Shown piece after piece: positions 1 to 9,835 of a DNA stretch of 64,000 nucleotides. This DNA is from Schistocephalus solidus (lineage: Eukaryota > Platyhelminthes > Cestoda > Diphyllobothriidea > Diphyllobothriidae). A model generated the notes under the pieces. It had not been told where the DNA came from and made no database searches. It worked only from the letters and a program-made list of their open reading frames with translations. The stretch covers positions 1 to 64,000 of the forward strand of contig WEDG01000258.1 in assembly GCA_017591395.1 (NCBI GenBank). The letters run 5' to 3'. Made by a program: the position numbers and the translations under genes. Each line of letters opens with the position of its first letter. Position 1 is the first letter of the stretch.

Positions 1-1191
1 TGGCAAGACAGGATCCCGAAGCGGACCGGCATCCTTAGCATCCACGCCAGGCTGAGGCAAGTGCAACTGTGATGGAGCAGCCACCTGATGAGAATGGACG
101 ACGAGTGACTACCCAAACGACTTTTCTACGGAGATATCGCTACGGGTGCTCGCTGACAGGGAGGTTTAAAACGACGCTTCGATGACACTGGGAGGTCAAA
201 AATGACGCTACAAGGACACTTTGAAGAAATCTCTGAAGCAACGGAAAATCAACCAGGTGACCTGGGAGGACCTCGCCCAGGATAGACTGGCATGGAGAAG
301 ATCCGTGAAGACTGGTTCAACAATCAATGAGGCCAAGCGGATCGCCGCCGCCAAGGCCAAAAGAGCAGCACAAAAGTCAGCAGCCCCCGGACCGACACCG
401 CTGATGCACAGGCCCTTCCAGAATTCGCGCGCTGTCAACGCACCCTCCGCTCTCAAATCGGCCTGGTCGGACATCTTCGGACTCAATGCACCAACAATCC
501 GACAATTCCAAATTCTACGTCAAATTCTGCCAATCATTTCAGACTCCCCCACCCTCACTCCAGGCATCAATTCCATTACTCTTTCCACATTCCAATACTC
601 ATCACCTGTTACCTCTAACACCGCCACCGCCACCACCACCACCATCAACGATGGGGACTCTCTTCTAAATTGTCCTCATGGCGACTGCATATTCACCTCG
701 CGCATCACCCTGGTCGGTCACTTGCGATTCCATCGTACAGACGCTGGTGAACCTGTGCCTGGAGCAACAAAACACAGCAGAGATCACCGTCTCCACTGCC
801 CTCACTGTCCTCGCGCATTCACTCATCGCATACGCCTATTCGGTCACATGCGCATCAGTGACAACAGAATTCACCGCAATGCCAACAAGACCAATGTCCA
901 ATGCACACCTCCACTCCTGCCATTCTTACCGCCACTGCCACTCCCACTACCATGAATGACATCCCACCAGCCTCTCCCGATATGTCCTGCCAACACTGCG
1001 CCCGCAACTTCAACTCACGCATCAGCCTGGTCGGTCACCTGCGATTCCATCGCACGGAGGCTGGTGAACCAGTGCCTGGGGCTCCGACATACAGTTGACA
1101 CACCCGCCTCTACTGCCCTCACTGCTCCCGCACATTTACACACCGCGTGGGCCTATTAAGACATATGCGAGTCCACGACAATCTGCAGTAA
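1..1191 (+). mobile_element. 3' end of an RTE-like non-LTR retroelement with C2H2 zinc-finger tail (decayed)
   Basis: The first 120 bases read as the C-terminal end of a reverse-transcriptase polyprotein (WQDRIPKRTGILSI, then LMRMDDE), broken by stops. From about 221 a longer frame continues through the basic linker (ITWEDLAQDR-like, then WRRSVKTGS) into zinc-finger units ending near 955. A one-base frame change near 905 leads to a second frame (901-1191) with two more fingers, interrupted by one TGA at about 1096 where a CGA codon is expected. Finger 1 (CPHG) has lost a cysteine and finger 2 (HMRIS) a histidine. Fingers 3 (CQHC...HLRFH) and 4 (CPHC...HMRVH) keep all four ligands. The left end lies outside the window. 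A related copy is at 23.1-25.1 kb. This is a dead element tail, not a host transcription factor. Confidence 0.8.
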
Positions 1192-1506
1192 ACCAACGGA
1201 GGCTAAGACACATCAGCGCACACTACCTACACCAATATATAGACATCACCGTCACCACCATCATGTACTTGAGAATATCACAGTTTCCTAGAAACCGTGG
1301 CTTGGAAGTCTGTCAATCAGACGCTTACACCAATTCACGCTATCGGACCAGTGTATTTGCTGTGTGTGTCGAGTGGCTGACCAGTGGACTGGGAGTCAGA
1401 CGGCGGTGGCTCCTCCATATCCCCTGATTAAGTGAAGCCTGGTGTGTGCGTTTTGGGGACTTGGTCGTGCTGTGGCGCGCGAAGACGGGTATGCCGACTG
1501 GTCAGC

Positions 1507-1990
1507 CAATGTGCCCACTTCCGCATCAGACAACTGACCGGCTCGGACGGTGGTCTGAATGTGGAGGTGGGGGAGAGAGTGAGCTCGACAGCTCAGCGCA
1601 TTTTCCTCACTATAAAACAATCTGACGCGCTTGAAACTATCATGGTGCATTAAAATCCGTGGCTTGGAAGGTTGCCAACTGATGGGATAACTCGGACCGC
1701 ATGGTCAGCCCAGTGTGTGTTTTGTATGGATTGCCTGACTCGCGGACTGAGAGTCAGGCTGCAATGGCTCCTTCTTAATGTGGCCGTTATGGCACTCCCG
1801 CTCCGTGGGATCCGAACCAGGTGTGTTAGTACGCCCAGGGGTGGCTCTGGCCGCACCAGCCACCTGTGCCCTCTCCCATCTCTTGTCTTCTTCACTCTAT
1901 CATGACACCGGGCTCAGATGGGGGAGGAGGAGAGAGTGCGGTAGCGACAAGCGCCGTCGGTTGGAAGTGTGCCAACTGACAATTACACTT
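1507..1990 (+). repeat. Dispersed repeat, copy 1 (unit 1 of a tandem duplication)
   Basis: This stretch is repeated at high identity about 695 bp downstream: the block containing CATCAGACAACTGACCGGCT, the block around CGTGGCTTGGAAGGTTGCCA, and the block around CCGTGGGATCCGAACCAGGT all recur in the same order. It includes GC-rich, pyrimidine-rich segments (CACCTGTGCCCTCTCCC) that also occur near 18.1, 57.8 and 60.6 kb. The short ORFs in it are not conserved between copies in a protein-like way. The sequence looks like a non-coding interspersed repeat. Confidence 0.7.
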
Positions 1991-2203
1991 TGACCTCGCA
2001 GTCAGTCCAATGTGTGTTGTGTGGGGTGGCTCACTGGTGGTCTGAGAGTCAGGCTGCGATGGCTCCTTCTTTACATGACCTTTGGCTATCTTACACATGT
2101 GAAATGTAAGCCATTCAACTTCCTGTTGTGTGAAATCCTGGTACTGTTTTCGAGGAGCTAGGTCGTGTACGTAGTACACGTAGACGAGTTCACCAGCAGC
2201 TGT

Positions 2204-2790
2204 GCGCACTTCCGCATCAGACAACTGACCGGCTCGGACGGTGGTCTGAATGTGGAGGTGGGGGAGAGAGTGAGGTCGACAGCGCAGCGCATTTTCCTCA
2301 CTATAAACAATCTGACGCGCTTGAAACTATCATGGTGCACTAAAAACCGTGGCTTGGAAGGTTGCCAACTGATGGGATAACTCGGACCGCGTGGTCAGCC
2401 TAATGCGTGTTTTGTGTGGTGTGCTTGAGTGGCGGACTTAGATTCAGGCTGCAATGGATCCTTCTTAATATGGCCTTTATGGCACTCCCACTCCGTGGGA
2501 TCCGAGCCAGGTGTGTTAGTACGCCCAGGGGCGGCTACGACCGCACAGCCACCTGCGCCCTCTCCCAGCTCCGGTCTTCTTGACTCTATCATGACACCGG
2601 GCTCAGGTGGGGGAGGAAGAGAGTGTGCGGTAGATGCCACGCAAGTCTACTATCCTTTGAACGAAACCACGTGCAAGTCACCCTCCCTGCATCACCCTTC
2701 CGTGGAGCATACGGTGGACCTCGTCGTAATCAACGGTCAAAATATAGTGGAAACGATTAGTGCGATTAACCCGCCCCGAGACACATAAAC
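2204..2790 (+). repeat. Dispersed repeat, copy 2 (unit 2 of a tandem duplication)
   Basis: Direct repeat of the unit beginning at 1507. It extends further at its 3' side, through GCAAGTCTACTATCCTTTGA and a segment ending around 2745 (GTGGACCTCGTCGTAATC) that also closes the copies near 18.0, 57.9 and 60.85 kb. Between the two units (about 1950-2200) lies a shorter diverged fragment of the same family beginning TTGGAAGTGTGCCAACTGAC. Confidence 0.7.
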
Positions 2791-4698
2791 CTTGTCTATA
2801 GCTCGCAAGTTCATTCTCCGCTTAATTGTAGTGACCTAATGATTGATTACCGTAGACACGTTTGCTAATTGACGTTAAAACGTAATTTCCACTGAATTAT
2901 TATAAGTGTTCTATGCCCGTATTGTAAGCAGTGCTGCAGCCAAATTGTTTGGTTTGTAACGGAGAATAACGCCTTTATGAAAGGACCTATTATCTGGAAA
3001 GTTAACGAGGCGTAAGTTGTGGCACATGTTAGGTACTGCATTAAGAAGGCGTTTTATGATTGCATAACTTAACATGCGCTAGAGATTCGAAAATATCAGT
3101 TCAGATGGCAAAGTTGGGACTATGCACATCTCTGCTTCAGTGGTAAAAGACGATTTGAAAATTCATGAAGGACTACTCTTACAGAAAAAGACGATTTTAG
3201 GAAAACTTCCTGTGATACAACACGAAGCTGAGAGAAATTACAACCAAATATCGGTCTAAATTCAGCACAACTGCAGATTTCAGTTCCAAATAAACAGGGA
3301 TCCATCAATGCGCGTCGTTACAAACCGAATAGAGCAGAGCATCCGCATCTACTGTGCAAAACTTTCGTTCAAGGAAAAGCCCGGATTATGGTCGGACTAA
3401 AAATATCGTGATTCAATTAGCCCTTTTTGTAAAACAAAATACAGCATCTGAAAAATATGTGGGTCACAGAAAAGAAGATCCACCCGAGGCCTGCGACTTA
3501 TCATCGCCAAATCCATGCGGTCAAGCTTCAACCGGTGGTGGGCTGAAAGTTATCTGCAAAACTTCCTCCAACAGCACAAACTCAGTCAGTCAACACTGCT
3601 TCACTCAAAGTAAAGAACCACCTTGTGATAATTGGCATTGACACAGAACTGTCAGTGACCTACGTCAGCTAGACGCTAGTTCTACTGAACCTGCTGCTAA
3701 GATACGGAGGTGTAGAACGCTGGCGAGCTCTTAGATCTCCCATCTTCTGTTGTAGGAACTAAGAAACCCGATCATTTTAGTGGAAATAAGACACGAAACT
3801 AGAAGTCAATCTGCCAAACGACTTATATGAGTAAGCAGTATTGTCAGTATTTATAATTAGATAGATTGACTCGACAATAAAGTTTTTTAAACAGTATTTA
3901 CGTTCCTCAAAGTTCCGCAAGGCTTGCGCAGTACTCTGTGCCCTCTATCCGAAGTAAGAAGAAGAATTGAGGTGTCTGTAAAAGACACACAAAATCGAGA
4001 TGGTATTCTATTCCAATTAACTGAACGCAGTCAAACGGTCCTGACGGCGGATAAATCGGTTCAATCTGTGGAGACTAGAATATTATGAACAGTATTGTAA
4101 CAAAATTGAATGCTGCCCATCTGTCTCTGGAAATATCAGCCATTTTGACCTAAAGTTTGCGTGCGGTGAAATCACCCACCTAGGATATCGGCAACCTCAT
4201 GACGGTAGAAACACACTGAGCCCTGTTTTAGTACAGGAAGTTGCATTCTCAAAAGTCACATTTTTCTCGGATGTAATCGACAAACTTGCAAAAGGCATAC
4301 ATTCTGCTTGCGCTTAAAGGAATTGATATTTTGCGAGAGGAATTTCCAAAACTCATTATCGTAAAGTCGTGGTCCAAGTATTCATATGTCTAGAAAGAGT
4401 TGGTTTTTCCAAATGGGGGAATAAGTTTTTGGTGAACACAATTTAGTACCCGGATAATACGGTTAATGGAGTGGATCTGCCACCACATACCCATCAGCTG
4501 AAAACGGTCGTAACAGCCCCACCTCCACGAAGTGTCACAAAAGCTGCCTTCGTTTTTAGGATCATTTATGGCGCACAGCAGGCCTGTAAACTAATAATCC
4601 ACTAGGCAGAATATAAGGTGCAGTCAAAAGAGGAAAAGAACCAATTTAAAGGCAGTACTCAGTCTTGAGTTCAGCAACCGTACTACTGTAGTTAAATT
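2791..4698. other. No gene recognised; possible LTR-retroelement pol traces
   Basis: No intact gene. On the plus strand around 3610-3665 one frame reads LVIIGIDTELSVTYVS, loosely like a retropepsin active-site region (DTG replaced by DTE). Around 4460-4540 a frame reads PHTHQLKTVVTAPPPRSVTK, loosely like the segment after the Ty3/Gypsy reverse-transcriptase palm. Both are short, separated by stops, and could be chance. I see no long terminal repeats. Confidence 0.25.
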
Positions 4699-5760
4699 TA
4701 CTGCAAGCGAATAGAGCAGAATTTAGTTAACTTAACAAATTGCGCGACAGCTCATGAGGGGTTTCATGCGTAAAGGCGGTGTTTCAGATCCGTTCTCACA
4801 GGTCCTGGATGCGCAATTTGCGGCTTCCTGTTAATATCTTGTGTCAAAAGAACGTGACTACACTTTCAACAGACATCTCATATTTTCCCTTTTGATAGGG
4901 TAGTTTAAGTGTGATGCGTAATGGATTATTAGTAGTAGTTGACAGGCGGAATCCATCGGAACATACCTAGTTCTATTAACAGTTTTCTCTCCGTAGTTCC
5001 TTCCGAAAGCTGCGTTTTATCGTTTCTATGGTTTATTCGAGCTTATTGCATGATGATGCTGCCATAGAACCCAGCCTAGCTAGTTAAAAGCATGTCTCTT
5101 TATAAGCTTATGAAGTTCTGAATTCTTAAATGGTCACTGTCGGACACAATCAATCGGGAACTTCGAAGGACGCCTTGCCAGTGCACGCCACTTCAAATTG
5201 TGCTTATGAACTTACATGCACCTGTGGATGCAAATACATCGGGCGAACGCGAAGGCAATTGGCAGCCAGGTCATTTGAGCACTTGCCCTGATGGCTTCTA
5301 ATGCAGGAAAACAAAATTCCGCGTTCGTCGGTTACTAAACGCCTGCTTGACCCTAACACATTCCGAGTACTTGTTCGGTCACGAACAATATGTGCATTGC
5401 GCTACCTGGAAGCGGCTTATATTCGGCGGTTGAAACCGGACCTGTGCAAATAGTTGGAGCATGTATCAGCCTAAATCTTCCTTGGTAACCTCTAGCTCCT
5501 TGATTTATAGATTTCCCTTTACTTTGTGCTTTCCCCCACTTATCCTTTCGTAATTGATTACTTTACTTATTTATTGATTAGACTTATGGCCTTATACCAC
5601 TGACCTTGCTGTTTTGCATAGATATTTTTTCCGTACGAATTCACATTTCCTGTATGCACTCATTCGTTATTTTTGTTATGCAGTGACAGGATGCAGCTGA
5701 TGAGCTGTCGCGCAATTGGTTGGGTCCAATAAATCCAGCTATATTAGCTTGCTTTAAATT
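4699..5760 (+). mobile_element. Penelope-like element remnant (RT C-terminal linker, GIY-YIG, 3' UTR)
   Basis: The coding core is the GIY-YIG frame at 5193-5453. Upstream, 4757-5170 holds the degenerate region that would precede GIY-YIG in a Penelope-like element; the same sequence recurs inverted at 6690-7091. Downstream, 5699-5760 (ATGAGCTGTCGCGCAATTGG and following) looks like the element's 3' end, because an inverted diverged copy of these ~60 bases lies at 4699-4758, next to the left end of the linker block. An element flanked by inverted partial copies is the arrangement known for Penelope-like elements. Confidence 0.6.
5193..5453 (+). pseudogene. GIY-YIG endonuclease domain of a Penelope-like element (one in-frame stop)
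   Basis: The frame of 87 codons reads SNCAYELTCTCGCKYIGRTR and continues to a TAG at 5451. It has the features of the Penelope-type GIY-YIG nuclease: a Cys-rich CTCGC lead-in, the KYIGRT core, a conserved arginine-rich helix (RRQLAARSFEHLP) and the C-terminal LRYLEAAYIRRLKPDLC, where Glu is the expected metal ligand. A single TGA interrupts it after FEHLP. In a live element the domain nicks target DNA for insertion. Here it is inactive, having the stop and no reverse transcriptase. Confidence 0.7.
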
Positions 5761-6689
5761 CATACCGGAGGGATAAATGCTTCAAAGTATCAGTTAATTT
5801 TGTAAAAATCCGGTAGTTGTGAGGTTCGGTGCCTCATAGTGCGAAACAGAAGTCGATCCTTATGATTGGTTGGTTAAAAGAATGAAGATACATACTTTCT
5901 TTGTTTCAAGAATGCTGTCGAACTCAGATATTAATCACTCCCAACGCGGCAGTTAAGTTTTTATCGCCATGAACATGGAGAAAATATCCTATTTAAGTCC
6001 CTAGGCAACCGAAAAAGCCGCAACGAGCATAATCTCCTACCTGATCTGATAGGAGTGAGGTGGTCTATCAGTTGGCTGTCGCACTTGAGGATGTAACGAT
6101 TGACTCTGAGTTTATGAGCCTACTCTTAGTACAAACTCCCGACGCCTTGAGTATACTGTTAATCATCCGTTAGTTAGCTGAAGGTGCGCATATTTTCGAG
6201 CCGTTCTCTTGCTACAAAACTCTGAGAAAATATCAATAGAAGTTCAGGGCCTCGCCCAGTGAAGAGCAACAGGGGAAACTAGTTTAGGAGTCCACCCTTC
6301 ACTCCGTCAGTTTAAGCGATGCCCGTCGGTACCACAAACCCAGCTTACTAGATAGTGCAAATTTTGAGGCCGTGACATGGTCGTTCCTCCACAAGGTTGC
6401 AAACCGGTACTCGCAATCTATAAATGGCACACGAAGAAGCTTTAAGAAGCGGCGCGTGGTTGCAAACTATGACGCCGAAAGTGAGGAAATTTTGCACGCC
6501 TGCCACATTTAGTCGTCCTAAAAGTATCACCACCCCCTGACCTTGGTCAGATTCGATATGCAAAGTACTCCACATGCATTATTCAGGGTCATGAGGGAGT
6601 AGGTGATCTTGGCGATCGTGGATGTCAACTCGAAGTGGGTTAATAGCATTTGCACACAACTATAAGTAAAAAACGTACTATTTCGCTAA
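5761..6689. other. No gene recognised between the inverted repeat arms
   Basis: Spacer between the Penelope remnant and its inverted partial copy. No open frame of coding character on either strand and no motif I recognise. Confidence 0.5.
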
Positions 6690-7091
6690 CCTTGGAAGTT
6701 CCCGATTGATTATGTCCGACAGTGACCATTTAAGAATTCAGTTTATAAAGAGACATGGTATAAGTTAGCTAGGTTGGGTTCTACGGCAGCATCATCAGGC
6801 AATTAGCTCGAATAAACCATAAAAACGATAAAACGCAGCTTTCAGAAGGAACTACGGAGAGGAAACTATTAAATAGAACTAGGTATGTGCCGATAAATTC
6901 CGCCTGTCAACTGCTACTAATAATCCATTACGCATCGCACTCAAACTACCCTATCAAAAGGGAAATAGGAGATGTCTGTCGAAAGTGTAGTCACGTTCAT
7001 TTGACACAAGGTATTAACGGAAGCTGCAAATTGCGCATCCAGGACCTGTGAGAACGGATCTGAAACACCGCCTTTACACATGAAACCCCTT
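6690..7091 (-). repeat. Inverted copy of the Penelope-like linker region (arm B)
   Basis: Reverse complement of 4757-5170 at roughly 85-90 percent identity by eye, from CTTGGAAGTTCCCGATTGAT at its left end to ATGAAACCCC at its right end. Loop about 1.5 kb. It lacks the GIY-YIG part, so it is a partial inverted copy rather than a second full element. Confidence 0.75.
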
Positions 7092-8506
7092 ACGACTGTT
7101 TGTACTACACCAGTCAACATATCGGCAACCGATCATCCGATCTCCACTTCGGACATCCTAGGACAGCTGGAGCAAGGGTTATCTCACCATGTCCATCTAC
7201 AAAACTGACCAGACTTTTATCACGTTTCCTTCTTGATGAACTTTAATAATTTCTTTTTATTTTCCCATCTCCTTTCTGAAAATTTCGCTGTTTGACAGGA
7301 TGACGTACCATAGGCCATATCAAGTTTGCGCCTCGCATAACCGGTATCATAAGCAAATGGGTTTCAAATTGTCCATTGCTTTCCATACAGTTGAGATATC
7401 TATAATCATAATTATTGCTCCATTCAAATGCTCGCCTGATTGGCCCTCTCGTGCATGCATACGTGTGTAGTACAATATCACCTGGACCATCCCCATTGCC
7501 CATCTCACAATTCCTGTTTTCTACCCAGTTTCCCGAGCTGGATGTTCAGTTAATTGCTTTTGCGGTCATTTAGTACGTAAACAATTAGCAAATAGCAGAT
7601 TTGGCCACTTTGTCAGTCAATGAAAATATGAGGTCTCTCTGTCGCTGAAAACTGACGCGATGATGGCCTCTGACGGTCGCCAAATGGCTGAGGGAAATAG
7701 TACTGACACCTCAACCTGAATTTCAGAACTTTACCAAGTAAATGTTTGCCAGAGTAGTAATTAACAAACTTCCATGGGATAGAGGCAGTATGCTTGAGCG
7801 ATAATTGAACTACCTTTCATTTTTTTACTGCAATGCCGACACACTAAACATGTAAGCCACGCTGGACAAACACCTCAGGGTGAGCCATGGAAAACAAAAA
7901 AGACATTTACTCGGGTCTGTAGATGAATTCCTCTCGGTTTTCTGCATGTTATGCCTTTTGTATTTTAATTAGCTAGGCCATTGGTAGCAGTTCGGATCTC
8001 CTCTTTTAACTTAGAACACACAAGAGCAAGCCTTTGGAGCAATTTGCAGGCCTCAGCATCACTGATTGAGTCATTCATAGCCCACATCAGTTGCGCCTTC
8101 AAAATTTTCCGCCCACAGACGTCTAAGCTCCGCGAATACTGCAGGGAGTGGTGGTTCTTTCCCATTTATATGCGATTCGATACCTTAATACATAAAAGGT
8201 AGGCTGATCTAGTGTATAAAGTGCAGGAGAAACGATCTCACATCTATTTGCAATAAAGCGCTGACGCGTTTAAGAAGTAAGCGCCTGCTTCCTAATGAGA
8301 ATTCTAAAAATCCGAAGGTCGGAAAATTACGGTCTTATCTTACCATATTTCCAAAATACGCCCAGTGTTGGTTTCAGGAAGTAATTTAAACCTAATTAAA
8401 GGTTATTTTCCACATGCTGGGTACAAATGTCATATACATTTGTACCAGTTGTCTCTCACAGACTTGTTGAATCCTACGTCGAAAGCACTTTATCTAGTTC
8501 AGTGGT
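7092..8506. other. No gene supported; region expected to hold the missing 3' integrin exons
   Basis: The integrin gene on the minus strand points into this region, but I could not find a transmembrane segment followed by a GFFKR-like motif. One possible minus-strand exon lies near 8140 downwards, after the acceptor CCACTCCCTGCAG. In one frame it reads FAELRRLWAENFEGATDVGYE then stop; in another YSRSLDVCGRKILKAQLMWA and on to a TAA near 7965, with ATTAAA overlapping. Neither can be tied to the integrin from sequence alone. Confidence 0.3.
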
Positions 8507-8532
8507 TCAACGCAAAATTGTAATTAACTCAC

Positions 8533-9835
8533 CATCCATGTCGACCGCTATAATCCCCCACGGATTGAGTAAATTCGCATCCTCATATTCGCACTTGATC
8601 CCTGTGCGATTTTGATTTCCGATTTGCTGCACCATGGGTCCAATGTAGAACCAATCCAGGTCACCATCGAGGTTGGAAGGTGAACGAACTTCCTTAAAGA
8701 GGTAGACAAGCGGCCGTAGTCTGTGGGGATTCCTCTCCAATAGCACAGGCACGCGTATTCGTAGAGTCACATTTTTGAGCCTTGAAAGGGATCCAATGTT
8801 CTCTACCTGGTAGGAGTGTACCATTCGTGGCCCCAGTTCATCCACCCATATCCTCTGTTGCCAAGCCGGTTCCCAGGGTGCCGGCTGCGTTCTGTTGTCC
8901 ACAACACTTGGGGGCGGACGTGCGCCATGCGAAACGAGCAGGTTAGGTTTATTTTGGAGTGTGTAAATCCACTGGGCTGTGTTGTCGCCTGGTTCAGGGT
9001 CCCATGTGGCGGTGCTGATGGACACATTGACACCCGTTGGTTCAGTGTAATCAACTATGTGCGTAGCATTTCCAAAATTGTAGAATGAGGTCAACCGAAA
9101 GATGACTGCTGGCTCCAAGTCGCTTTCATTTGCCTCAGGTCGTCGCTGTTCACCTATTCGTCCGATTTTACAGGCAACGAAAGACTCGTTGTTGGCCATG
9201 TGACTGCAAGGAAATTCCACAAAGCTCACCTTTTCCATCTTAGACGGCTGACTTATTTCCAGGGAGGAGAACTGGAGATTACCAAAGTAAGTGAAGGAAA
9301 TCCATACACCACCGGCAAAGGTAGGTCCAGCATTGAAGACCTCTACAAAAAGCTCTGGACGCGCGGCCTTGCGGTCACCAAAAGCAATCCTACTTTCACT
9401 GCTTTTCACTGCCTCTTTGCTGGGGCTCTTTGAGCCGGATGCATTCACGGACTCACTGCCTACCTGCTCTGAGAGACGTATACCCACATCACTTTCGCAT
9501 GTTCCTCGTGGAAAGCAGACATAGCGGATGAGGGGCAGCTCGAAGTTACAATCAGACCAATCGATTTTCGGACGATACACCCACGCGTTGTCACTGCATG
9601 TGCCCGTTTCAACACTCCAGGGTTGCTCAGGTGGACATGGAATGATGAATCGGTAGGAAACTCTTAATTCCCCACCCGGCTGCTCTAATGCCGGCATGTC
9701 TTTAACGTGCATTTGTGGTTTTAAGATGATTTCTAGTGAGAGCTTATCGTAGAGCTCATCCAGTCGAACATTGGTCACCCTGTCCAGTTTCATTCTCCGG
9801 TGACCTGGCTCATCAGCCCAGGCATCAGGATTCAC
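8533..9835 (-). CDS. Integrin alpha, block 3 (thigh/calf stalk region)
   Basis: Begins VNPDAWADEPGHRRMKLDRV if the acceptor CATTCATCAG is used. Contains LYDKLSLEIILKP, then CFPRGTCESDVGIRL, which fits the conserved integrin-alpha stalk pattern CxxxxxCxSD. Later comes FAGGVWISFTYFGNLQFSSL. The open frame runs on to 8507 but a GTGAGT donor at 8532 makes the last codons intronic. Confidence 0.7.

Noticed and set aside
221..955. 244-codon ORF as a host C2H2 zinc-finger gene
   Set aside because: It continues from RT C-terminal sequence, has lost ligands in two fingers, is frame-broken near 905, and has a partner copy at 23-25 kb. It is a retroelement tail.
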